Below are positions 1 to 4,578 of a DNA stretch of 5,020 bases, one piece after another; within the stretch, counting starts at the first letter, position 1; the number at the start of each line of letters is the position of its first letter. A program made the position numbers and the translations under genes. This stretch comes from Bacteroidales bacterium (GTDB taxonomy: Bacteria; Bacteroidota; Bacteroidia; Bacteroidales; Paludibacteraceae): positions 1-5,020 of the forward strand of contig CAAGFD010000049.1 of the NCBI GenBank assembly GCA_900769035.1, written 5' to 3'. The notes beneath the pieces were generated by a model that was not told where the DNA came from, searched no databases, and saw only the letters and a list, made by a program, of their open reading frames with translations.

Positions 1-309
1 AGAAGATACTTCAAAATCGTCAATAAAATCAAACCATCCGAAACGAACTTTTTTATTTTTCCAATGCTCGTTAGCTATTTGATTGATAATTCCACAGATA
101 CGACCTACTATTTCACCGTCCTTATACGCTAAATACATAATGAATTTACAATGTTTTAAGGACGGATTTTTCTTCGGATTAAATGTGTTTAAGTCGTCAA
201 ATTCTAATATTGGAGTATAATATTTATTTTCTTTGTATAAGTTGTTTGCAAAACGAACAAACTTCTTTAATTCCCTTTTTGTATTTACAACTTTTAAAGA
301 TATAGCCAT
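1..309 (-). CDS. GNAT-like N-acetyltransferase family protein, N-terminal part (runs off the left edge)
   Basis: Reading the minus strand from the ATG at 309-307 gives 103 uninterrupted residues to the window edge, starting MAISLKVVNTKRELKKF, so the 3' end is missing. The pattern (KKFVRFANNLYKENKYYTP at about 15-33, then NPKKNPSL at 44-51, YLAYKDGEIVGR at 59-70 and VRFGWFDFIDD at 88-98) matches, from memory, a Bacteroidetes family of about 370-390 residues annotated as hypothetical or GNAT acetyltransferase. The YLAYKDGEIVGRICGIIN stretch looks like the central beta-hairpin of a GNAT fold, in which acetyl-CoA would be the donor. The acetyl-CoA loop itself is not in the window and the substrate is unknown. 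The rpe stop codon (TAA, 312-310) directly abuts this ATG, so the two genes are probably translationally coupled in one transcript. Family assignment is fairly sure; actual acetyltransferase activity is inference. Confidence 0.8.
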   Translation of the reverse strand, partial: MAISLKVVNTKRELKKFVRFANNLYKENKYYTPILEFDDLNTFNPKKNPSLKHCKFIMYLAYKDGEIVGRICGIINQIANEHWKNKKVRFGWFDFIDDFEVSS

Positions 310-957
310 TTATTTTTTTAATAAGTCAATAGTTCTTATAATGTCATCACTTGAAAATACTGCACTTCCTGCAACTAAACAATCAGCACCTGCTTCATAT
401 AATTTAGAAGCATTATCAATACACACGCCACCATCTATTTGAATAAGTGCTTTGCTATTATTATTTACTATTAATTCTTTTAAAACTTTAATTTTTTGAT
501 AGGTGTGTTCAATGAATTTTTGACCTCCAAATCCGGGATTGACACTCATTAATAGTACCATATCAACGTCATTGATTATATCTTCAAGTACGGATACCGG
601 TGTGTGTGGATTTAAAGTGACTCCAGCTTTCATTCCGGCATTATGAATGTTTTGTATAGTACGATGAAGATGTGGGCATGCCTCGTAATGCACGTTCATC
701 ATCATGGTGCCTAATGCTTTTATTTCATTAATAAATTTATCCGGGTTTACTATCATTAAATGCACATCAAGAGGCTTAGTACACAATTTACTTACGTATT
801 TTAATACTGGAAATCCAAATGATATGTTTGGCACGAATACACCGTCCATAATATCTAAATGAAGCCAATCGGCATTACTCTTGTTGATAATATTCAAATC
901 TTTTTCTAAATTGCCAAAGTCAGCAGAGAGAAGCGATGGCGATAATAATTTGTTCAT
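310..957 (-). CDS. rpe: Ribulose-phosphate 3-epimerase
   Basis: This cytosolic TIM-barrel enzyme interconverts D-ribulose 5-phosphate and D-xylulose 5-phosphate in the non-oxidative pentose phosphate pathway. At 215 residues it has the usual family length. Visible signatures are SPSLLSADF (6-14), LDIMDGVFVPNISFG (34-48), VHLMI (65-69), GVTLNPHTP (112-120), MSVNPGFGGQKFI (137-149), IDGG (174-177) and VAGSAVF (195-201). The expected metal ligands and acid/base residues are all present: H33, D35, H66 and D175. The start is well fixed, because the conserved strand begins at residue 4 and a Bacteroidetes-type promoter lies just upstream with an AT-only leader of roughly 26 nt. The GNAT-like gene follows with no intergenic base, so this is the first gene of at least a two-gene unit. 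Nothing is missing or odd in the active site. Confidence 0.97.
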   Translation of the reverse strand: MNKLLSPSLLSADFGNLEKDLNIINKSNADWLHLDIMDGVFVPNISFGFPVLKYVSKLCTKPLDVHLMIVNPDKFINEIKALGTMMMNVHYEACPHLHRTIQNIHNAGMKAGVTLNPHTPVSVLEDIINDVDMVLLMSVNPGFGGQKFIEHTYQKIKVLKELIVNNNSKALIQIDGGVCIDNASKLYEAGADCLVAGSAVFSSDDIIRTIDLLKK

Positions 958-989
958 GAGTAGTATATTTATTAAATTTTATTTTAATG

Positions 990-997
990 CAAAGGTA
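990..997 (-). promoter_or_regulatory. Bacteroidetes-type -7 promoter element (TACCTTTG) for rpe
   Basis: On the minus strand this reads TACCTTTG, a perfect match to the TAnnTTTG -7 consensus of the primary sigma factor in Bacteroides. The predicted transcription start is near 984, leaving a leader of about 26 nt to the rpe ATG at 957, rich in A and T. The upstream -33 TTTG element is poor: the corresponding region (about 1015-1020) is an AT-rich TTAATT-like stretch. The element lies between the upstream terminator and rpe, exactly where a promoter for rpe is needed, which supports the call. Confidence 0.75.
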
Positions 998-1027
998 CAA
1001 ATAATGTGTGAATTAATTGTATTGATA

Positions 1028-1064
1028 TAAAAAAAAACTAAGGCATATTCACATATACCTTAGT
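1028..1064 (-). terminator. Rho-independent terminator after the 55-codon gene
   Basis: The arms at 1037-1048 and 1053-1064 form a 12-bp stem around a 4-nt loop. In minus-strand RNA the arms are ACUAAGGUAUAU and AUAUGCCUUAGU, fully paired with a single U:G wobble, and the loop is GUGA, a GNRA tetraloop. Eight U residues follow immediately (1036-1029). Read on the plus strand, the same position is an unpaired C/A mismatch and there is no U tract, so the terminator works for minus-strand transcription. It would end transcripts from the small gene at 1125-1292 and probably also read-through from the large operon, separating both from the rpe promoter about 30 nt further on. Confidence 0.88.
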
Positions 1065-1110
1065 CAAAAAAATCATGAAAAACATTTATAAATCAGCGAA
1101 AAATTTTTTT

Positions 1111-1126
1111 GAAAAAAATTTTTTTC
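1111..1126. repeat. Perfect AT palindrome (G-A7-T7-C) at the end of the small gene
   Basis: GAAAAAAATTTTTTTC is a perfect 16-bp palindrome. It is preceded at 1098-1110 by a similar G-A5-T7 stretch, so two A-tract/T-tract blocks lie in tandem. The palindrome overlaps the TGA stop (1127-1125) of the 55-codon ORF and lies between that stop and the terminator. It may be intrinsically bent DNA, or simply low-complexity 3' untranslated sequence. No specific function can be shown. Confidence 0.6.
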
Positions 1127-1292
1127 AATTTAGATCCTTTGAAGGGTTATACGTTTTAGAGAATTCTAAAAGAAACTCTATCACTTCCTTCTTCGGTTCT
1201 AAGATCTTTGCTGTTGTAATATTTTTTTGCAAAACAGAAGTAGATTTTTTTATCATAGGCTTGAATTTTATGGTTCTACTTCTATAACGCAT
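1125..1292 (-). CDS. Small basic hypothetical protein, 55 aa
   Basis: The minus-strand ORF from ATG 1292-1290 to TGA 1127-1125 encodes 55 residues, starting MRYRSRTIKFKPMIKKS and ending EFSKTYNPSKDLN. It has 13 Lys/Arg against 5 Asp/Glu, with a basic, probably disordered N-terminal half and a likely amphipathic helix near EPKKEVIEFLLEFSKTY (32-48). There is no signal peptide or membrane segment. Three things support a real gene: a TACCTTTG promoter element about 20 nt upstream, a strong terminator about 60 nt downstream, and no other gene between them. From memory, small Bacteroidales proteins often end in a similar PS/PKxxVIxFLLxxSK motif, but I cannot name a family. The first ATG after the predicted transcription start is used; the in-frame Met13 (1256) is an alternative. 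Function is unknown; the charge allows nucleic-acid or ribosome binding, which is speculation. An opposite-strand ORF of 70 codons covers the same DNA but has no such signals. Confidence 0.65.
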   Translation of the reverse strand: MRYRSRTIKFKPMIKKSTSVLQKNITTAKILEPKKEVIEFLLEFSKTYNPSKDLN

Positions 1293-1311
1293 TATATTTC
1301 GTTTTCGTGTA

Positions 1312-1319
1312 CAAAGGTA
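1312..1319 (-). promoter_or_regulatory. Bacteroidetes-type -7 promoter element (TACCTTTG) for the 55-codon gene
   Basis: The minus strand reads TACCTTTG, identical to the element in front of rpe and a perfect TAnnTTTG match. It lies 11 bp beyond the stop of the D-2-hydroxyacid dehydrogenase gene. The predicted start of transcription is near 1305, giving a very short leader of about 13 nt before the ATG at 1292. No good -33 TTTG is visible; the corresponding region falls in the last codons of the dehydrogenase and in a T-rich run. The element would give the small gene independent expression in addition to any read-through from the operon. Confidence 0.65.
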
Positions 1320-1329
1320 GTTATTTTTT

Positions 1330-2283
1330 TTATATTACCCTATTCATCAAAGAAATTTTATTGTTGAGAAAATAATTTATATTGTTCGAGCAGCATTTAC
1401 ACATCTCTATTCTACCATCTATAGTGCCTGTTCCTATGTGTGGTGTCATAACAACGTTGTGTAATTTAAGTAATTCTTCCGAAATATTAGGTTCAAATTC
1501 AAAGACATCTAATGCAGCTCCATAGAGGTGTCCGTTTTTTAAATATTTGACTAAATCTGCTTCCTTTATATGTGCTCCACGTGCTGTATTGATAATGACT
1601 GCTCCTTTTTTTGTTTTAGAAAGAGTCTCTTCGCATATTAAATGGTGCGATTCAGGTGTATATGGTAGGTGCAAGGAGATAAAATCAGAGGTTTTTAAAA
1701 GCTCATCTAAACTAACGTAGGTTGCTTTGTATTCTGATTCAACTTCAGGTGGTAGTTGCTTGCGGTTGTGATATAATATTTTCATTCCACATGCAGATGC
1801 TCTTTTGGCAACCGATTTTCCTATATTTCCCATTCCTATTATACCTAACGTTTTACCATATATAGCGATACCTAAATTATTCATTACTCCAAATTCAATT
1901 TTTTCTCTCTCGAATCTGAGTTTATAGTCTAATTCAGCAATTCTATGGCATATAGATAACATCAATGTAAATGCATGTTCTGCAGTCGGTTCGATTACAG
2001 GATCCGGAGTGTTGGTGACAATAATATTACGTTCTTTTGCTGCTTTAAGATCTATATTGTTAAAACCAACCCCGAAATTTGTTATCAATCTTAATTTAGA
2101 GGCTTTTGATATTAAATTTTCATCAATCTTATAGTCGAATGTAGGTATAAGTATATCTGCATCGTGAATTAAAGATTCTAATTCTTCGTAAGTAAATTTA
2201 CTATTTTCCGGCATTATTAATTCGTGTTGATTAATGCCGGTAAAACCTTCTGTAGGTAATTTTGTTGTTAATAAAATCTTCAT
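1330..2283 (-). CDS. D-2-hydroxyacid dehydrogenase (NAD(P)-dependent, glyoxylate/hydroxypyruvate reductase-like)
   Basis: This cytosolic oxidoreductase interconverts 2-keto acids and D-2-hydroxy acids with NAD(P)H. At 317 residues it has normal length for the family. The split substrate-binding domain includes ITNFGVGFNNIDL (67-79). The Rossmann domain starts with GKTLGIIGMGNIGKSVAKR (143-161), with the GxGxxG glycines at G150, G152 and G155. The catalytic triad is complete and correctly spaced: R235 in NTARG, E264 in FEFEP and H282 in TPHIG. After the second Rossmann strand the sequence is YHNRK (171-175), with basic residues where NAD-specific enzymes carry an acidic one; this suggests NADPH use (inference). 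The exact substrate cannot be told; glyoxylate, hydroxypyruvate or 2-ketogluconate are reasonable, and there is no C-terminal ACT domain as in long SerA forms. The start lies 2 nt after the holA stop, so it is the last large gene of the operon. Confidence 0.9.
   Translation of the reverse strand: MKILLTTKLPTEGFTGINQHELIMPENSKFTYEELESLIHDADILIPTFDYKIDENLISKASKLRLITNFGVGFNNIDLKAAKERNIIVTNTPDPVIEPTAEHAFTLMLSICHRIAELDYKLRFEREKIEFGVMNNLGIAIYGKTLGIIGMGNIGKSVAKRASACGMKILYHNRKQLPPEVESEYKATYVSLDELLKTSDFISLHLPYTPESHHLICEETLSKTKKGAVIINTARGAHIKEADLVKYLKNGHLYGAALDVFEFEPNISEELLKLHNVVMTPHIGTGTIDGRIEMCKCCSNNINYFLNNKISLMNRVI
2208..2240. repeat. Inverted repeat near the 5' end of the dehydrogenase coding sequence
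   Basis: CCGGCATTA (2208-2216) and TAATGCCGG (2232-2240) are perfect 9-bp inverted repeats separated by 15 nt. They lie about 43-75 nt inside the dehydrogenase reading frame (residues 15-25, TGINQHELIMP). A CCGGC-tipped stem stands out in such AT-rich sequence and could fold in the mRNA, but it is within coding sequence, has no U tract and may be chance. Confidence 0.4.
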
Positions 2284-2285
2284 GA

Positions 2286-3314
2286 TTAGTGTAATATTTT
2301 AAATATGGTTTCTCTTAATAATTCATAATGCGAGGTAGATACGTTTCCGAATCCTTTTGATTTCGCATCTAAATCTCGTAATAATCCAACAATATAAACT
2401 ACTTTATTTGATGTATAGTATTTTTTGGCTACTAAGAATTTTCTTGAAAAGAATGTGCTGGATAATCTCAGTTTTTCTTGTATCAAGTACTCGTCATTGT
2501 CTTTAAGCCAAAGTACATACATTAAATTTTCAAAAAATTTATAGAGTATATTGATAGTGGCAATTATACTATTATGCTTTGGGTCTTTTGCAAAAGAGTC
2601 TATAATAAGGTTGGCTTTAAATATTTGGTGATATGCAATTGCATCTACTAAATCAAAATTTGTAAATTCTTTTGAAATACCTATGTTATTATTTATGAGC
2701 TCTTTAGTAATGACATTTTTATTTTCATTGGCTAAAATTATTTCTAATTTAGTTAGCTCATTCACTATATTGCTCAGTTTGTTGCCTACAAATTCTGATA
2801 TTAAATTTGCTGCATCTTGCTGAATTTCAATGTGTTTGTTTTTTAAGTAAGAAATAATCCATGCCGGTATTTCATAATCATATTTTTGTTTGCTTTCAAA
2901 TACTATTCCGGATGAATTTATGCTTTTATATACCGCTTTACGTGCATCCAAAGTGCCGTGTTTATAACATAAAATTAGTATGGTAGATGGGGTAGGCTGT
3001 TCAAGGTATTTTTGTAATTTATCCAGACTCCTGATTGATTGTGCTTCTTTAACTATAATGAGTTTGTGTTCACTCATCATAGGTAATTCTCTAGCAGCAT
3101 TAATTATCACTTCACAGGCCGTATTTTTTCCATATAATAATTGATAATTATAATCTTTTTCATCTTCAGTGAGTATGTTATCTTCTGCCCATTTTGAAAT
3201 AACGTCTATATAATAATCTTCCTCACCCATTAATAGGTAAATGGGTTTGTATTGTTTCGTCTTAAAGTGACTAATAAGTTGTTCTGCAGTAATGCTTTCT
3301 GTCTTTTTTGCCAT
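2286..3314 (-). CDS. holA: DNA polymerase III, delta subunit
   Basis: HolA is the clamp-loader subunit that opens the beta sliding clamp so it can be placed on primed DNA during replication. The 342 residues match the usual length. The N-terminal domain begins with KPIYLLMGEEDYYID (23-37), the typical Bacteroidetes form of the HolA start. AARELPMMSEHKLIIVKEAQ (73-92) is the conserved strand-loop region that in E. coli delta carries the hydrophobic clamp-contacting residues. DARKAVYK (123-130) and FVGNKLSNIVNELTKL (175-190) mark the AAA+-like middle part, and the C-terminal collar domain ends with DLDAKSKGFGN (314-324). Like other delta subunits it lacks a canonical Walker A ATPase motif. The start is 2 nt after the AMP nucleosidase stop and the dehydrogenase follows after 2 nt, so it is an internal operon gene that depends on an upstream promoter. 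Confidence 0.95.
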   Translation of the reverse strand: MAKKTESITAEQLISHFKTKQYKPIYLLMGEEDYYIDVISKWAEDNILTEDEKDYNYQLLYGKNTACEVIINAARELPMMSEHKLIIVKEAQSIRSLDKLQKYLEQPTPSTILILCYKHGTLDARKAVYKSINSSGIVFESKQKYDYEIPAWIISYLKNKHIEIQQDAANLISEFVGNKLSNIVNELTKLEIILANENKNVITKELINNNIGISKEFTNFDLVDAIAYHQIFKANLIIDSFAKDPKHNSIIATINILYKFFENLMYVLWLKDNDEYLIQEKLRLSSTFFSRKFLVAKKYYTSNKVVYIVGLLRDLDAKSKGFGNVSTSHYELLRETIFKILH

Positions 3315-3316
3315 TG

Positions 3317-4090
3317 TTATTCAAAACGAAGGTGTTTTATGGTTCTGGAATTATGTTGTATACTTAATAAAGCCTTAATACCTATTTGAAGATGCTCGTT
3401 TACAAAGTTTTGTGTTACAACTTTGTCGGAAGATGATGTTTTTATTCCTTCGGGATGCATAGGCATATCACTTACTAAAAGGAGAGCCCCGGTAGATATT
3501 GAATTATGAAAACCGACAGTAAAAAGTGTTGCCGTTTCCATATCAATTGCTATGCTTCGTACTAATCGTAATTTATTTTTAAATTCTTCGTCATGCTCCC
3601 AAACTCTACGGTTTGTGGTATAAACAGTCCCCGTCCAATAATCTTTGCCGAAATCTCTGATGTTAGAACTTACCGCTCTTTGTAGATTAAACGCAGGTAA
3701 TGCAGGAACCTCAGGAGGAAAATAGTCGTTTGAAGTTCCTTCGCCTCGTATTGCAGCACTTGGCAAAATGTAATCTCCTACCTTATTTTTATCTTTTAAT
3801 CCTCCACATTTACCTAAAAATAAAACTGCCTTAGGCGCAATGGCACTTAATAAGTCCATTATTAAAGCTGCATTTGGTGATCCGATTCCAAAATTAATTA
3901 AGGTGATATTATTTGCTGAAGCATTAGGCATATTACCATTCTTTCCTAATATTGGAACGTTGAATTGTTCTGCAAACAATTCAACGTATTGAGTGAAATT
4001 AGTGAGCAATATATAAGGTGTGAAATCTTTTAGTTCTCGTTTTGTATACCTCACTAACCAATCATTTACGATCTCATTTTTCGATTTCAT
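3317..4090 (-). CDS. amn: AMP nucleosidase (short, Bacteroidetes-type)
   Basis: The enzyme cleaves AMP to adenine and ribose 5-phosphate, adjusting adenylate pools and feeding purine salvage and the pentose phosphate pool. The 257 residues form a nucleoside-phosphorylase-type fold without the N-terminal regulatory domain of the roughly 480-residue E. coli enzyme, as is usual in Bacteroidetes. Signatures are INFGIGSPNAA (65-75), LGKCGG (92-97, phosphate-site loop), RGEGTSNDYFPPEVPALPAF (115-134), YTTNRRVWEHDEEF (157-170), AIDMETATLF (181-190, with ribose-contacting M184/E185) and LVSDMP (205-210, with D208 as the likely base-contacting acid). The ATG overlaps the TGA of the HsdR-N-like gene by 4 nt (ATGA), and holA follows after 2 nt. 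The coding sequence contains a perfect 13-bp inverted repeat at codons 35-45, listed separately. Identification is very secure because the motifs match the Bacteroides enzyme almost throughout. Confidence 0.95.
   Translation of the reverse strand: MKSKNEIVNDWLVRYTKRELKDFTPYILLTNFTQYVELFAEQFNVPILGKNGNMPNASANNITLINFGIGSPNAALIMDLLSAIAPKAVLFLGKCGGLKDKNKVGDYILPSAAIRGEGTSNDYFPPEVPALPAFNLQRAVSSNIRDFGKDYWTGTVYTTNRRVWEHDEEFKNKLRLVRSIAIDMETATLFTVGFHNSISTGALLLVSDMPMHPEGIKTSSSDKVVTQNFVNEHLQIGIKALLSIQHNSRTIKHLRFE
3957..3987. repeat. Perfect 13-bp inverted repeat inside amn
   Basis: The arms at 3957-3969 and 3975-3987 are exact reverse complements (ACGTTGAATTGTT and AACAATTCAACGT) around a 5-nt loop. They cover amn codons 35-45, which encode the conserved VELFAEQFNV stretch, so amino-acid constraint supplies part of the symmetry. 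In the amn mRNA the hairpin would lie about 105-135 nt from the start codon. No U tract follows, so it is not a Rho-independent terminator. It could slow ribosomes or affect mRNA decay, or be fortuitous. Confidence 0.6.
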
Positions 4091-4575
4091 CTCTCTAATA
4101 TATCTTTATATTTCGGCCAGTTCGTGTAAATACTAAATGATTTTGTTTTAAAGTCCGTTTCACAAAAATAATGCTCTTTTCCATTGCTTATGATTAAGTA
4201 TGGTACGGATAATTGCAGATTGTACACAAATATCTGGTCAAATATTTTTTGATTAATTTTTATGTCAGGTTTTTTGTATTCTATTATTATCAATGGGTTA
4301 CCTTCGTTATCATATATTAGACTATCGCATCTCTTTGATAATCCATTGTATTTAATCGAAACCTCATTGGCAAATTTAGAAAGGGGGACTTCCATTATTT
4401 GAGAAATAAAAATATTGATATTTTGACGTACCCATTCTTCTTCCGTCAACTTTACCCATTTACGTCTGATATAATCAAAAATGGATATAAACCCGTTATC
4501 ATCTTTTACCTTTATATAATCTGAGTAATCCGGAGCATTTAATTGCGGTAATGAAATGGATTGGTTATTATTCAT
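4087..4575 (-). CDS. Small HsdR-N-terminal-domain protein (HSDR_N_2, PD-(D/E)xK nuclease-like)
   Basis: The 162 residues match the family annotated as 'type I restriction enzyme R protein N-terminal domain' (HSDR_N_2). Visible parts are IFDYIRRKWVKLTEEEWVRQN (32-52), the typical N-terminal entry to the domain; CDSLIYDNEGNPLIIIEYKK (83-102), carrying the PD-(D/E)xK set D84, E99 and K101; and VYNLQLSVPYLIISNGKEHYF (117-137). The nuclease motif is therefore intact, but there is no helicase domain and no hsdM or hsdS gene nearby, so this is not a type I restriction system. From memory, such stand-alone proteins are common in Bacteroidetes near holA and amn, which suggests a housekeeping DNA role rather than defence. 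Activity and substrate are unknown. The gene starts 3 nt after the DUF4290 stop, and its TGA overlaps the amn ATG (4 nt), implying translational coupling. The codons before the ATG at 4575 are A-rich without a Shine-Dalgarno sequence. Confidence 0.85.
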   Translation of the reverse strand: MNNNQSISLPQLNAPDYSDYIKVKDDNGFISIFDYIRRKWVKLTEEEWVRQNINIFISQIMEVPLSKFANEVSIKYNGLSKRCDSLIYDNEGNPLIIIEYKKPDIKINQKIFDQIFVYNLQLSVPYLIISNGKEHYFCETDFKTKSFSIYTNWPKYKDILER

Positions 4576-4578
4576 TTA

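Noticed and set aside
233..442. Plus-strand ORF of 69 codons
   Set aside because: It lies across the ends of two confident minus-strand genes (the GNAT-like gene and rpe) and looks like a frame shadow.
958..1124. A riboswitch or small RNA upstream of rpe
   Set aside because: This spacer is accounted for by the small gene's 3' end, its terminator and the rpe promoter; the rpe leader is only about 26 nt of A/T-rich sequence with no structure.
1075..1287. Plus-strand ORF of 70 codons
   Set aside because: It is antisense to the 55-codon minus-strand gene, is rich in Phe/Lys from the poly-A/T tracts, and has no TAnnTTTG promoter or terminator on its own strand.
1293..1329. A separate terminator directly after the dehydrogenase stop
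   Set aside because: The 37 bp hold the TACCTTTG element and T-rich sequence but no stem-loop; the first credible terminator is at 1028-1064.
633..2217. Repeated 12-mer TTCCGGCATTAT at 633-644 and 2206-2217
   Set aside because: Both copies lie in coding sequence in unrelated genes, with no further similarity around them. Two copies in 5 kb of AT-rich DNA are compatible with chance.
4087..4575. A type I restriction-modification locus
   Set aside because: Only the small HsdR-N-like domain is present; no HsdR helicase, HsdM or HsdS is encoded next to it, and its neighbours are housekeeping genes.
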